From: Apium graveolens | Taxonomy: Eukaryota; Streptophyta; Magnoliopsida; Apiales; Apiaceae | NCBI RefSeq assembly: GCF_009905375.1 | Contig: NC_133647.1 | Location: 132,944,088 to 133,008,087 of the forward strand | Length of the DNA stretch: 64,000 bases | Direction of reading: 5' to 3' | Shown: piece by piece, positions 45,361 to 57,306 of the stretch | How the letters are laid out: each line of letters begins with the position of its first letter | How positions within the stretch are numbered: position 1 is the stretch's first letter | The notes under the pieces: generated by a model | Told to the model about the DNA's origin: nothing | Database searches by the model: none | What the model saw: the letters and a program-made list of their open reading frames with translations, nothing else | Position numbers and translations under genes: made by a program

Positions 45361-45955
45361 TGTTAGGTCACACAACACTGTAGAAAGGGATTGAATATAG
45401 TGTAGAATATAATCAAATCGATTTAAAGCACAACTAACAGAAAACAGATGTATTCGATATAATAAACTCTGTTATAATGGAACTGTTCTCTCTCAGTGAT
45501 GAACAAATATCACGAGAGCTGCTAGGTTACAATATATGATCTTCTCGATGATCGTAACTCTTATAGAGTAAACCTATGTCTGTGTTTATATAGACACATA
45601 GTTACAAGATAACTTCTAGTTGATATGGAATATAATTATGTCTCCTAAAATATATCAACCAGATATCTTTTTAATTCTTCTAGTCCTCTAACTTTTTCCA
45701 TGCATATCTTCTTCTTGTATTAGTCTCGATCTTCTTTCCAGTGAATCATCTTCCTTCCTTAACTGTTAGTCCTCCAGTACTTAAGTTCTGATATCCATCT
45801 TCTGATATTATCTTCTGATAATCTAAGTCCTGATATCCGTAAGTCCTGACTTCCAGTAAGTCCTGATTCCATTAAGTACTGATATTTCTTGTTAGTTAAG
45901 ATCTGAAAACTAAATATGAAACATATTAGACATGATATCTTAAATATATCCAACA
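45361..45955 (-). repeat. 5' LTR of element E
   Basis: The LTR is 595 bp; on the minus strand TGTTGGATATATTT...GTGACCTAACA. It pairs with 33575-34170 and is followed on the right by TSD CTTAC. Confidence 0.95.
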
Positions 45956-45960
45956 CTTAC

Positions 45961-47258
45961 AGTGAGTTCACGGGTCCTAAATCTAAGCACAAAAATAGTC
46001 TAAGGTAAATCATTCATTACGACGGCTATGTTGACGCGATTATCAAATTTTAAACTACTCTAATTCCTCACCAATTCACTCCCATCCTCCAATAATCAAT
46101 AACACAACAAATATAACTTAAAACACTTCAAAATCAGTCCACAGTTCAAGGTTTTACCAACTCATTCAATCAAATACAAATCCACCATTCAAAATCAACA
46201 CAACTTCACAAAAACACTACTAAGTGTGGATCTAACTATACATTTACCAATTCATATAAAAACTCAAACAATCAAGCTTAGTACTAAAGGTCAAGAAGTT
46301 TTTATACCCTGGTTTGTGAGTGAAAAGTTTCTAGGGAGCCTTAAAACCTTGATCAATCCTTATACAAGCTTGGATCTCACAAACAATCAAGAAAATACAA
46401 AGTTAGATTTTGAAGTTTCTAAAAGTCCGATTGAAAGAACTGTACAAATGAGGATCTTACCATGCTTATTTGGACAAGACTTGTGAACAAGAGTTGTAGG
46501 CCATTTTAATACCTTTCCAAAGAGCTATAGACATAATATTTGAGTGAGTATTGAAGGAGATATGGCAGTTTGAAGTTGTTGCTCTGGTTTTGGCCGAGGG
46601 AAAGGGAAGAAGAAGTGAAGTGAAAATGTTTCTAGTTTGCTTAAATGATTTGTGTGGTTTTTGTTGCTTTGGTGAAGATTAACCTTGATTTAAACCAAAG
46701 TTAATTCACTTGGCTACAAATGAATCTCATAAAATATCTAACTAACCTTGTTTATCTCACCATCATTACATCACCTAGTTGCCACTTGTCAAAATCCCAT
46801 GGTTTGATGATGTTATAGCCCCTTGGCTTCTTGAACAAGCTTTTCCCTTGGTCGCGTATCTGTTTTACAGTTCGCTTAACTCTTGTTCTTGTTAATCAAT
46901 TGAGGGATCATATTCAGGATCTTATTACTTGTGCTTCCCTGAACCTTTATTAGTATCTTATATTCCTTTAATGATCCTCTACTATAAGCCTTAAATAAAA
47001 ATCCTTTTAATTATGTTACCTTATACTTAATCCTTTCAGTATCTGATGGATTTTCGGGAAAAACCAAAGTGTTTGAATCTGAATTCTGACGACATTTACA
47101 TACACTCATTTACTTTATGGAATACAAATACGATCTCGGAATTTCAATAACAGTACTCCTATATAGTGTGGTCTGATAATTTTCCTTAATCAGCATCATC
47201 AACAAAAAGTTACTATTCATCAGGGTTTCAAATATTTCCAAAAATTGGGGTTATTACA
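45961..47258 (-). repeat. D 3' LTR, proximal part
   Basis: On the minus strand it starts TGTAATAACCCCAATTTTTGG at 47258 and runs 1.3 kb to the E insertion. It is homologous to the plus-strand LTR at 62556-64000 along its whole length, including AACATAGCCGTCGTAATG near the distal end. Confidence 0.9.
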
Positions 47259-47270
47259 GTCTCCTTCCTT
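47259..47270 (-). other. Polypurine tract of element D
   Basis: Minus-strand AAGGAAGGAGAC abuts the 3' LTR and follows the pol end, as in C (AAGGGGGAGAGG). Confidence 0.85.
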
Positions 47271-47801
47271 AAAAGGATTCCGTCCCAGAATCAGATAGAA
47301 AACAGTTGGGGATGCTTTTCTAGCATTGCGCTTTCTAACTCTCAAGTCAAATTTTTTTTTCTACATAGTGGTTTTACCACAAAACATTGTATAGTCAGAT
47401 AACCCTGTTCCTAAGTACTTGCTCCTTTCAATCCATAACCCTTACTGGTTGATCCATATAGATCAAGTCTGGTTGCATGTCTATGTGCTCTTATTCTCCT
47501 ATATGTTCGACATTCGGATTATGCTTCCTTAATATTGATACGTGGAACACGTTATGAACTTGCTACAGGTTCGGGGGTAGGGCTAGCTCATATGCCAACT
47601 TCCCAATATGTCTTAATATCTCCAAGGGTCCAATAAATAGTTGACTTAACTTTCCTTTCTTTCCGACCTTCTTCAATCCTTTCAAGGGAATACTTTTAAC
47701 AATACTAAGTTCCCTCCTTCATACTCTTTGTCCTTTCGGGCCATATCAGCGTACTTCTCCAGTCGGTCTTAGGCTGCTACTAGCCGTCCTCTGATTAGAT
47801 C
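47271..47801 (-). pseudogene. pol: D pol C-terminus (integrase tail and chromodomain-like end)
   Basis: Minus-strand translation follows C 56760-57270: K-Y-A-D-x-A-R-K-D, then Y-E-L-A-L-P-P, then V-H-N-V-F-H-V-S, then a degraded chromodomain-like tail (P-V-R-V-M-D, R-N-R-V, N-V-L-W). Several stops and indels. The right edge is the C insertion (TSD AGATC, 47797-47801) and the frame resumes at 61359. Confidence 0.85.
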
Positions 47802-50800
47802 TGTTACGACCGGCATTTTATGTAATATTATTTGTGAATAATATTAAGTTAAATAAAAATATATTCAATGCTTGTACGTTTGTGTGAGTGAAAATTTCTG
47901 CATTATAAATTTGCTTTGGGTAGTATATGATTTTTCAAAGCAAGAATTTATTTAATTTCTTTATTTTTGATTTATAAGGAATATTCTAAGCTTTGGAAAA
48001 ATTTTCTTTTAAAAGACATTTTGTTCACAAAATTTTGAAAATGATTTTATAAAGTCTCTAAAAATCCAAGTTATTTTATGGTATAAATTTTATAATTTTT
48101 GAACTTGTATTTTATTATATAAAAATAAATCTTTGGAAATTAGTTGCTTAATAATTATCAAATTACATGATTACCCTTGCATGCAAACTCTCTTCCATTC
48201 AACCAAGGGGCAAGGAGGGCAATTCCAACCCCACTCACTTTCATTTTTCTAGCCACATTACTATTTTGTCCTTGCATGCAAATCTACCTAACTAAGATTG
48301 GAAGGTTACTATTGTAATTTCTCTCATCCACTCACTTATGGGCAAATAAAAACCAAGAAAACATGACAAACACACCACTTTCACTCCACCATTTCCACAC
48401 TTCTCCTCCCTCCTCCCTCTCCTCTCGGCCCTCCCCCTCTCCTCTCGGGTTTTTAGCCGAAAACCTACCCCCTCCCCTTTTCTTCATTCCACGTTCAAGT
48501 TTCCACCTTCCATACAAGTAAATATTACTTCCTATATCATGATCATTCATATTTCAAAGAGTTTTGAGTAGAAAGTTTAAGTTTAAGGGTTGCATGTAAA
48601 GGTTTTAGTGAAACTCAAAATACAATCTTGATTCTTATGGATTTAAGGTTGTTTTCGAGAGGACTACAATAAATGGATAAGTGCCAAGTCTTGAGAAGGA
48701 AACTCTTGATGATTTAATGGCTATTTCCATCCATTTCATTCGGCCATGACCATATGGGAGCCGAATGAATGGTCCTTGAAATCATTCTTGTTGTTTTGTT
48801 CAATTTTTGCATGTTTATGTGATAATGACTTGAATTTTGTGGTGAAAATTTGATAAAACTCCTTGCATGCTAAGTGATCATCTAGGTATACCTTATGCTA
48901 GGCTTGCATGTCAATTTTAAGATGGAATATATGTAGAAAATATGTTGTTTTGGTTTGAAAAACCCGAAGGCATGCATGCATGTGGAATTCTCTTAGTTTG
49001 TTGTAAGATTTTGATCATTTGGAAAAGATTTTGTTAGTGAGCCTTAATTTCAGTAGGAATAATGTGATAATATTGATTTATGCTTCTTGTTGCATGGTAA
49101 TAATTTGTGGTTATCTTTTATAAAAATATATATATCTTGTTGTTTCAAAAGCATGAAGATTTGCGATTTGTTAAGAGTAGTCTCTTTTGTTTTGCCATAG
49201 TTGCACCTTAGGTAAGGATGATCTCACCAAGGTTATTTTGAGAAAAAGGGAGTTAGTTCAGTAGAATACCAAGTATAGGTCTTGGTTTAAGTATTTAGTT
49301 GTTGATAATTGGGTTTGTCAAGTCAAAACCTTGGAAAATGAGAGTTATAGTTTCTGCAGAAAAATCAGTTTAGTACCCTGAGGTTTAGAGTGAGTTTTGA
49401 CCATGTCATTGATGTGCACTTTGAGGCCCAAGCCACCAGAAGTTAGTATGGGGAGTATATAATAGGTTTTAGGAGTTGGTTGGAGGTTTGCATGTCATTT
49501 GGTTAGGTGCACAAGTAGAATAACAAAATCTGTCCAACAGGGGACAGTTTTGTTGCAACTTAGAAATAGGGAGATTTGGCCATGTCATGGGTAGGCCCTC
49601 ATTAGGCCCAATTGGGCCTTAGTTAGAGGGTATGTCAGAGAAGTTTTTCCAACCATAGTTCATAGGATATGAGCTAGAACCATGTGTCACAAGTTAATTC
49701 AAGTCAGGGCATTTTCTGCCCAGAAAAAAAACAGGGGTACCTTGGACTTTTAGCTTAGGCCCAAGAAGGCCCAAGCCAGGCCTTTGAGCCACATCAAGCT
49801 TGTGAGATGCCCTTAGGTCAGGAGAGTCTTGTGTAAAAATTTTGAAGAAAAACTTGTAGTTTAAGAGTGTCTAATGCACTCAAGAAACCTTAGTTACCAT
49901 TCTGAAATTTGCACCAGTGAGCACTTTCACTTATCACATAGTTTTAGGACACTTAGAAGTGAGTATTGGGTCGACCACCATAGTTGTAAGATAGTATAAG
50001 GTCAGTAGAACAAAAGGCACAAGTGAGGGTCAATAGGTTTTGGATAACTTAGGAAAGGCACATTGAGTTAGGAAGCCCAAATTCGAAGACTTCGTTTAGT
50101 TAGCGACCAAGTAACTTAAGTGGTGAGTCGAGATCATCCAAGCCTAGTGTGGCATTATGGTGTATATGATGTTATTTGGTATTAATATACGATATGTGAT
50201 TATGTGGCTACGTGTGTACATTTGAAAATATAAATGGTGGATATGAATTAAGTGTGTATAGGCCTAAGTGCCATCCATGTTTAATTTCGGGTTGTAAATA
50301 GGTTAAGATGGAAAGAATATATTATAATGAGGATTATTATTATTTATGTAGGATCTCGAGACGAGGGAAAACTTGCCATAAAAGTCGAGTGAAGCTCCAG
50401 TTGTTGCTCCTACCAGTCAGACCAGACCAGTCTATCTCAAGGCAAGTGATTCAACTTGACCTTCGCATTTATTGTAAACAGTTCATATATATATCGATGC
50501 AATTATCCTGAGTCATTTTGATATATTTAAATCAAGAGTATCTTTTGTTTATCTTTGAGTTACATAGAGATGCCATGAACCCTCGAGTACGTATTGCAAG
50601 TAGTTCAAAAGTCTTTCATGATAGTTTAATGCCATGATAAAATAGAGATGTGTTATAATACCTTATTGATCCTTTTGATTATCATGCTATTGATCCCTGA
50701 GAAATCTTGATGTTGCACCCTGATGCTTTGATTCAACTCTTGAAATAACCTCGATAGAAACTTTATCTTGATACCTAAAAGCCAATCATTTCTTAAATTC

Positions 50801-51853
50801 ATTCATGATTGTTTGATAACCCTATCCTTACCCTAAAAGCTTGATACCCTGTTATATCTTGAGCTGATGATCACTTTCTTTATATTTTAACACCTCTATC
50901 CTATTGGAACCAGTGATGCTTATCTTCTTGATGTTCTAATACCTATACCTTGTCTACAACCATTGCTTTAAGCCTAGTTTGGCATTACTCTTTCATATTA
51001 TCCAATAGCCTTGCTCAATTTCCTTGTCAAAGTTCTTGTTTATGGAAACCTCTCAATTACCCTAATATAGTAAAGTCTAGTGGATCATGGCCCTGAGATT
51101 TAGTGTCATATTTCCAGTGTTTCAAGTTGATCTATAATCCCTTGATAAAAATGATTACAGTCGAAAGAGATTTTGTCATAAATCGGCATCAGTTTTTAAA
51201 ATGATTAAAATGTGGATTTTTCAGTCCCAAAGGGGGATAAATGTTTTCTTTGAATGGTGGATCTGGACTGAGACGCGAGTCCTTTCCACACTTATATTAG
51301 GCTTAAAAGTTGCCTAGGGATTCCCAATAATGTTTTAGAACCCAGCGAGGTTCGGGATTACTTCGCGGCTGATCACCGGCTGTAATCCGTAGCGTCATAA
51401 AATGATTTTGATTAAGAATGATTTTTAAAATTTGTTTTGATGCAAGCAAAATGATGCCAACTCACATAAGTTTTATCTCTCGTTATCATTGATTATGTCT
51501 TTCCATTGTCATTCCTAAAGGTATATCTCGATTCATGTTTTGCGTTGTACTATTAGCACTTGTTGAGCTTTTGGCTCACTTCTTGCTTTACCCTTATATT
51601 ACAGCTAGCAGCTATGGTTAGATTCAAGCAGACTGCCCGTAAGACCTGTGATGCTGATGTTTATGTTCGAGCTCAGGTAGAATAAGTAATAATAGTTGTG
51701 TGAGGACTCGGTATTTGTAATCAGATGTAATAGTTGGTAGTGTTGGGCTGTTCCAAACCCTAAACTGTAAGATCTTGGATTTTGGTTGTGTAATACTCAT
51801 TAAAATGATGTAATAGCTATAATTATTTTGCTATTTAAGTTGGGGGTGTGACA
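47802..51853 (+). repeat. 5' LTR of element C
   Basis: 4052 bp, TGTTACGACCGG...GGGGGTGTGACA. Contains a pyrimidine-rich block (48400-48480, CTCCTCCCTCCTCCC) and a conserved ATTACTTCGCGGCTGATCAC block near 51359. A GATTCAAGCAGACTGCCCGT stretch lies at about 51621-51640. Small ORFs inside recur identically in the 3' LTR and are not credible genes. Confidence 0.98.
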
Positions 51854-51858
51854 GGTTT

Positions 51859-51870
51859 TGGTATCAGAGC
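51859..51870 (+). other. Primer binding site of element C
   Basis: TGGTATCAGAGC five bases after the LTR end; initiator-Met tRNA complement. Confidence 0.95.
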
Positions 51871-51984
51871 TACGGTTTAGAGTCCCTGGACAGCCCAAAT
51901 AGGTTATAGGATTTGTGTGTAGGTTATAGATATTACGCGAGAGAGAAGGTAAAGTAAATTATTATTAATACTCCTCTTATTGGT

Positions 51985-52347
51985 TGTCAGCAAAGGGCGC
52001 ATTCCTCGTCATCCTCTGGGTCGGACGACACTATTGCTTTCTCCGTGTATGCTGAGTTGAGGCGCGAGTTCGACATGCTTCAGGGCAAGTACGACCGACT
52101 GATAGACCGACTGAAGAACGTGTATCCGGACAGCCGAAACTACGAAGGGAAGCCCAAGGAGCAGATGATTGCGAGACTTGAGACCTTGGTTGGGTACGTC
52201 AACACTAAGCTTGAGGAGATGCCAGCGCACCGGGACCGTACCAGCCAGTATGTCATTCAGATGGTGGCGGATGAGCTCCAGAGCATTGTGAAGACGCTTC
52301 GAGAGGAAAAGACTACCAAGCCCCGTTCAGATGGAGTGGAGCCTTAG
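51985..52347 (+). CDS. C leader ORF (ORF0-like), about 120 residues, no ATG
   Basis: An open frame between the primer site and gag with no ATG upstream of its conserved part; the frame is open from 51958. It begins right at an acceptor-like TTGGTTGTCAG (51990). The protein has a serine run, then charged amphipathic helices, and ends R-S-D-G-V-E-P. The H counterpart (18835-19203) has the same ends and stop. My hand count over the shared last 100 codons is about 8 synonymous to 4 amino-acid changes, suggesting constraint. It could be translated after splicing, by non-AUG initiation, or not at all. No known domain recognised. Confidence 0.55.
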   Translation, partial: CQQRAHSSSSSGSDDTIAFSVYAELRREFDMLQGKYDRLIDRLKNVYPDSRNYEGKPKEQMIARLETLVGYVNTKLEEMPAHRDRTSQYVIQMVADELQSIVKTLREEKTTKPRSDGVEP

Positions 52348-52658
52348 TTCTTTCCATTTACCTTTCATGTTGTTGTACTATCAAACTCTATGGAATCCCC
52401 AGTTGTTTCCGTCTTTCCTTTAAATAAGCCTGTTATTTCTAGAATCAGACTATGTCCCAATCCTATGTACTGTGACCTTTAAAATTTCAATAATTATGTG
52501 CTATTGTTCCATCTGCTCTCAACTGTTATTTTATGTTTTTATCATCATATCTGCTTAATTTGGAAACTTGACCCCATATGTAAATGCGAATGCCATGCGA
52601 TACCCTCGAATCATTTTATCATTCATATTTGTTATGACACAACTCTTATTTCAGGATC
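52348..52658 (+). other. Noncoding gap between leader ORF and gag of C
   Basis: About 310 bp, AT-rich, ending CTCTTATTTCAGGATC directly before the gag ATG, a strong acceptor-like sequence. H has TATTTTAGGATT at the same place. Confidence 0.55.
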
Positions 52659-55600
52659 ATGCCTCCCAAAAAGAAGAACCCAACAACCACCTTCACCACA
52701 GACCCAAACATTCTTCAACTACTGGAAACCTTGCAACAGCAAACCAATGCTATAGCTCAACAACAACTAACTCTTCAACAACGAATTGAAAACCAAGATG
52801 ACCGTGAGCCACACCAACCACCTGAACCACCAGTACCACCAAGACAAATTGTCACTTTCAAGGCTTTTCAGAGTGTGAATCCACCTGTATTTCATGATAC
52901 CACTGATCCAGTGATAGCAAACACATGGATCAAGGAGATGGAAAGGGCTTTTGAGTTGGTACAGTTAGGAGACGATCAGAAGACGCTGTATGCCACTTAC
53001 TTCTTGAAGGGAGAAGTCATTTATTGGTGGGAATCAGTAAAAGCTATGGAAGTCACTCAGCAGATTTCTTGGGAGAGATTTAAGAAGTTATTTCTGGACA
53101 AGTATTACCCTAAGTACATGCAGAATCAGATGGAGCTAATATTTCTTGAGTTAAAACAAGGGAACATGACTGTACTAGAATATGAGAAGAAGTTCACTGA
53201 GTTGTCAAGGTTTGTGACAAAGTATACCAGCACTGAGGAAGAAAAAGCAAAGAAATTTCAGCAAGGATTGGAGCCTTGGATCAGAGATAGGGTGGCTATG
53301 TTTGAGCTTGAAACTTATGCGGGAGTAGTACAGAAAGCTGCTCTGATTGAGAATAATAGGATGCAGTCAAGGAAAGAGAGGGATAACAAGAAGAGGAAGG
53401 TTCCATTTTATGGAGAAAAGTCTGAAGCTGGAAGTTTGCAAGATCGGAATGTAAAGAGGATTGGTTTCCAGAAGGGCGGAAATTCTCAAAGGAAAGGAAA
53501 TTTGGGCAAAAGGCAAGAATCAAAAGGGAACAATCAGGCAAGCCAAGGGCAAGTTGGAGAAAACAGGTTCCAGAGGCCAGAATGCAAGCACTGTGGAAGA
53601 AGGCACCCCGCAGTATGCAATAAGCTGAGTATGACCTGTTATAGGTGCAATCAGAAGGGACATTTGGCAAATGAGTGCAAGATGCCGAAGCCAGGAGTTA
53701 CGTGCTACAAATGTGGGAAGACTGGACACATGGCTAGGGAGTGTAAGGCAACAGGACCAGTCAGAGCTCTGATGAACGTGGCAAGTACCAGTGCAAGCGT
53801 GCCAGCTGAGGTATTGGCATTACCTCCACCACCCGCACCAACCCCGCAAGCAACAGCAAGGACATTTGATCTAAAGATGAAAGATGCTGTTCAGAATTTT
53901 GAGGTGATAGCAGGTACACTTTTACTCAATAATGTCAAAGCCAAAGTATTGATTGATTCGGGAGCCACAAGATCTTTCATATCAGAATCTTTTGTTGATA
54001 AGATCCAATGTGATAAAACGGTTATGAGTGAGGTAGTAAATGTGGTAATTGCGAACCAAGAGAAGATTCCTGTGAATCAATTTTGTCCAAAATGTGAGAT
54101 TGATATTTCGGGATATAAGTTCTCGGCCGACTTGATACTCTTCAAGCTGGGAGAGTTTGATATAATTTTAGGAATGGATTGGTTAGGAGAGAATAGCGCT
54201 CAGATAAATTGTAAGACCAAGAGAGTGTATTTAAAGACGAAGAGTGGGGAGAAGGTAGTATTTAAGGGACAGAGGCAAGAGCGACTATTTCTTACAATTA
54301 TTCAGGCTAAGAAGTTACTTAGAAAAGGTTGTGAGTCGTTCCTAGCATATGTAGTGGATTCAGAGAGAGGCAGCCCCAGCATGGAAGATATTCCTGTAGT
54401 TAATGAGTTCCCCGATGTGTTTCCCGACGAACTACCAGGCTTACCACCAGATCGACAAATTGAGTTCGAGATCAACCTTGCTCCAGGCACGGAACCAGTT
54501 TCAAAGGCTCCGTATAGGATGGCACCAGCAGAAATGAAAGAGTTGGCGAGCCAGCTACAAGAATTATTGGATAAGGGAGTGATACGACCAAGTACGTCGC
54601 CATGGGGAGCACCTGTTCTCTTTGTGAAGAAGAAAGATGGGAGTATGCGTCTATGCATAGATTACCGGGAGTTGAATAAAGTAACGATCAAGAACCGCTA
54701 CCCGCTACCAAGGATAGATGACCTTTTTGATCAGTTAAAGGGAGCAAAATGTTTTTCGAAGATTGACTTGAGATCGGGATACCATCAATTAAAGATCAAG
54801 GAAGAAGATATTCCCAAGACCGCATTTAGGACCAGATATGGGCACTATGAATTCCTAGTAATGCCGTTTGGATTGACCAACGCACCGGCCGCATTCATGG
54901 ATCTGATGAATCGAGTATTTAAGAAGTATTTGGATAAATTTGTCGTGGTATTTATTGATGACATCCTTATTTATTCTAAATCGGAAGAAGAACATATGCA
55001 GCACCTCTGGATAGCATTGGAGATACTCCGACAAGAGAAGTTGTATGCCAAGTTTACCAAATGTGAGTTTTGGTTAAAGGAAGTTCAATTTTTGGGGCAT
55101 GTTATTGGAAATGATGGAATTAAAGTGGATCCGGCGAAGATTGAGGCAGTTATGAGTTGGGAGAGGCCAAGGACTCCTACGGAAGTGCGAAGTTTTCTAG
55201 GATTGGCCGGATACTATAGAAGATTCGTCAAGGATTTCTCGAAGATCGCCACACCATTGACCAAGTTAACCAGAAAGAATCAAAAGTTTGAATGGAGTGC
55301 AGAATGTGAAAATAGCTTTCAAGGGTTAAAACAGAAGTTGGTAACAGCTCCGGTGTTGGTACTTCCCGATGATCAAGGGAATTTTGTAATATTCAGCGAC
55401 GCTTCACATAAGGGTTTGGGTTGTGTGTTGATGCAACACAGTAAGGTAATAGCATATGCGTCAAGACAGTTGAAGCCGCACGAGTTAAAGTATCCGACGC
55501 ATGACTTGGAACTAGCCGCCATAGTGTTCGCACTCAAGATTTGGAGACACTATCTCTATGGAGAAAAGTGTGAAATCTACACGGATCACAAGAATTTAAA

Positions 55601-56705
55601 ATACATTTTTACTCAGAAAGAGCTCAATATGAGGCAGAGGAGATGGCTGGAATTGATTAAGGACTATGACTGTTCGATAAATTACCATCCTGGAAAGGCG
55701 AACGTAGTGGCCGATGCGCTGAGTCGGAAGGAAAGATTGAATATAATGATAACATCAAAAGAGTTATCCGAAGAAATCGGAAAATTTGAATTGGAAATTT
55801 GTGCTTATGGGAAAGTCAAAGAAGTTTGTCATGCAATGACCTTTCAGCCAACACTACTGGAAAAGATAAAGAAGTATCAAGAGGAAGTAATGGAAAAAGA
55901 GAAAAATCAGTTATCTGGAGAAGAGATTAATACAAAAAGGGATGAGCAAGGAATACTAAGGTTTTCATCCAGAATATGGATTCCCCATGTACCTGAATTA
56001 AAGAATGAGATCCTCCATGAAGCCCACCATTCGAAATTTTCAATCCACCCGGGAAGCACCAAGATGTATCAAGACTTAAAGAAGAACTTTTGGTGGCCAA
56101 ATATGAAAAGAGACGTGGCAGAATGGGTTGCGAAGTGCTATACTTGTCAGAAAGTAAAGGCAGAACATCAACGACCAAGCGGATTAATTCAGCCCCTGAA
56201 GATTCCAGAATGGAAATGGGAAAATATCGCTATGGACTTTATAGTAGGACTACCGCGAACAAAATCCGGACATGACGCAATATGGGTTATAATTGATCGT
56301 CTTACGAAGTCGGCGCATTTCCTTCCAATAAATGAGAAGTCGTCACTGGACAAGTTGGTTCATCTGTATGTGCACGAAATCGTATTAAGGCATGGGGTAC
56401 CTGTATCAATAGTTTCAGACAGAGATCCCCGATTTAACTCAAGATTCTGGAAGCAATTCCAGGAATGTCTTGGCACGAAGTTGAATATGAGCACGGCGTA
56501 TCACCCGCAGACTGATGGCCAGAGTGAAAGAACAATTCAAACAATTGAAGACATGATGCGCAGTTGTGCAATCGATTTTGCTGGAAGTTGGGACGACCAC
56601 CTGCCATTAATTGAATTTTCATATAACAACAGCTATCATTCCAGTATCGGCATGCCACCATATGAAGCTTTGTACGGCCGAAAATGTAGATCACCAACAA
56701 GTTAG
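52659..56705 (+). CDS. gag-pol: C gag-pol polyprotein, open to a TAG in the integrase C-terminal region
   Basis: Single frame of 1348 residues from ATG 52659 (M-P-P-K-K-K). Order: Q-rich start; gag capsid domain (about 70-210); basic linker; C-rich segment and two CCHC knuckles (about 308-361); aspartic protease I-D-S-G-A-T (about 432); RT with F-I-D-D (about 764); RNase H starting F-S-D-A-S-H (about 911); integrase zinc finger H-x-H...C-x2-C (about 1122-1160); and integrase core with D (about 1191), D (about 1253) and E (about 1289). All catalytic residues are present. The frame stops at TAG 56703 right after C-R-S-P-T-S. It provides particle formation, cDNA synthesis and integration. Confidence 0.95.
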   Translation: MPPKKKNPTTTFTTDPNILQLLETLQQQTNAIAQQQLTLQQRIENQDDREPHQPPEPPVPPRQIVTFKAFQSVNPPVFHDTTDPVIANTWIKEMERAFELVQLGDDQKTLYATYFLKGEVIYWWESVKAMEVTQQISWERFKKLFLDKYYPKYMQNQMELIFLELKQGNMTVLEYEKKFTELSRFVTKYTSTEEEKAKKFQQGLEPWIRDRVAMFELETYAGVVQKAALIENNRMQSRKERDNKKRKVPFYGEKSEAGSLQDRNVKRIGFQKGGNSQRKGNLGKRQESKGNNQASQGQVGENRFQRPECKHCGRRHPAVCNKLSMTCYRCNQKGHLANECKMPKPGVTCYKCGKTGHMARECKATGPVRALMNVASTSASVPAEVLALPPPPAPTPQATARTFDLKMKDAVQNFEVIAGTLLLNNVKAKVLIDSGATRSFISESFVDKIQCDKTVMSEVVNVVIANQEKIPVNQFCPKCEIDISGYKFSADLILFKLGEFDIILGMDWLGENSAQINCKTKRVYLKTKSGEKVVFKGQRQERLFLTIIQAKKLLRKGCESFLAYVVDSERGSPSMEDIPVVNEFPDVFPDELPGLPPDRQIEFEINLAPGTEPVSKAPYRMAPAEMKELASQLQELLDKGVIRPSTSPWGAPVLFVKKKDGSMRLCIDYRELNKVTIKNRYPLPRIDDLFDQLKGAKCFSKIDLRSGYHQLKIKEEDIPKTAFRTRYGHYEFLVMPFGLTNAPAAFMDLMNRVFKKYLDKFVVVFIDDILIYSKSEEEHMQHLWIALEILRQEKLYAKFTKCEFWLKEVQFLGHVIGNDGIKVDPAKIEAVMSWERPRTPTEVRSFLGLAGYYRRFVKDFSKIATPLTKLTRKNQKFEWSAECENSFQGLKQKLVTAPVLVLPDDQGNFVIFSDASHKGLGCVLMQHSKVIAYASRQLKPHELKYPTHDLELAAIVFALKIWRHYLYGEKCEIYTDHKNLKYIFTQKELNMRQRRWLELIKDYDCSINYHPGKANVVADALSRKERLNIMITSKELSEEIGKFELEICAYGKVKEVCHAMTFQPTLLEKIKKYQEEVMEKEKNQLSGEEINTKRDEQGILRFSSRIWIPHVPELKNEILHEAHHSKFSIHPGSTKMYQDLKKNFWWPNMKRDVAEWVAKCYTCQKVKAEHQRPSGLIQPLKIPEWKWENIAMDFIVGLPRTKSGHDAIWVIIDRLTKSAHFLPINEKSSLDKLVHLYVHEIVLRHGVPVSIVSDRDPRFNSRFWKQFQECLGTKLNMSTAYHPQTDGQSERTIQTIEDMMRSCAIDFAGSWDDHLPLIEFSYNNSYHSSIGMPPYEALYGRKCRSPTS

Positions 56706-57272
56706 GATGAAGTAGGAGAAGGAAGAATTCTCGGCTCAGAATTGGTACAACAGTTGCATGACTCAGTCAAGTTAATTCAGAAAAGGTTGCTTGCTGCTCA
56801 AGATAGACAAAGGAAGTATGCGGATCCAGCGCGTAAGGATGTTCAATTCCAAATTGGCGAAGCTGTGTTGCTAAAAGTGTCACCTAGGAAAGGGTTGATA
56901 AGATTTGGCAAGAAAGGAAAGTTAGCACCTAGATACGTAGGTCCTTTTGAGATTTTGAGTCAAGTAGGAAAGGTGGCCTACGAGTTGGCCTTACCACCTC
57001 AGTATCAGCATGTGCATAATGTGTTCCATGTGTCGTTGCTTAAGAAGTACAATCCTGACGCTAGCCATGTGATAGAATATGAACCTGTAGAAATTCAGGC
57101 AGACCTGTCATTTGTGGAGCAACCGGTTAAAGTACTCGACTGGCAAGTAAAGAGTCTTAGAAATAAATCAGTAAAGTTAGTGAAAGTACTTTGGAGGAAC
57201 CCTAAGGTCGAAGAGTCGACTTGGGAGTTAGAGTCTGATATGCGTTCCCGGTATCCTCATCTGTTCTCTTAG
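56706..57272 (+). pseudogene. pol: C pol C-terminal part beyond the TAG: integrase tail and chromodomain-like end
   Basis: In the same frame after one TAG. It contains the K-Y-A-D-P-A-R-K-D block, the integrase C-terminal G-P-F-E-I-L motif region (about 56940) and V-H-N-V-F-H-V-S. It ends with about 60 residues of chromodomain-like sequence (V-L-D-W, V-L-W-R-N-P, E-S-T-W-E-L-E) before a final stop at 57270. In D the matching place reads a tryptophan-like W-D-E, so TAG here is most simply TGG to TAG. Read-through is possible but unproven. Chromodomains of this group are thought to guide integration to heterochromatin. Confidence 0.88.
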
Positions 57273-57293
57273 ATTCTGGGGACAGAATCCCTT

Positions 57294-57306
57294 AAGGGGG
57301 AGAGGA
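57294..57306 (+). other. Polypurine tract of element C
   Basis: AAGGGGGAGAGGA immediately before the 3' LTR. Confidence 0.92.

Larger units (their letters stand above)
33575..45955 (-). mobile_element. Element E: SIRE/Maximus-like Copia with long 3' ORF
   Basis: Full LTR-to-LTR copy of 12,381 bp, flanked by perfect TSD CTTAC (33570-33574 and 45956-45960). Minus-strand order: 5' LTR, primer site, gag with several CCHC knuckles, protease, integrase, RT, RNase H, about 1.5 kb noncoding, then a 3' ORF of about 3.7 kb, polypurine tract and 3' LTR. The Copia order (integrase before RT), gag length, three knuckles and extra 3' ORF fit SIRE/Maximus. LTRs differ by roughly 3 percent by eye. All reading frames are interrupted. 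Confidence 0.95.

Noticed and set aside
48332..48550. 72-residue minus-strand ORF repeated at 57837-58055, and the 67-residue ORF at 50308-50511 repeated at 59813-60016
   Set aside because: They lie in the two identical LTRs of C, so duplication is not independent evidence; low-complexity composition and no homologue in the H LTR.
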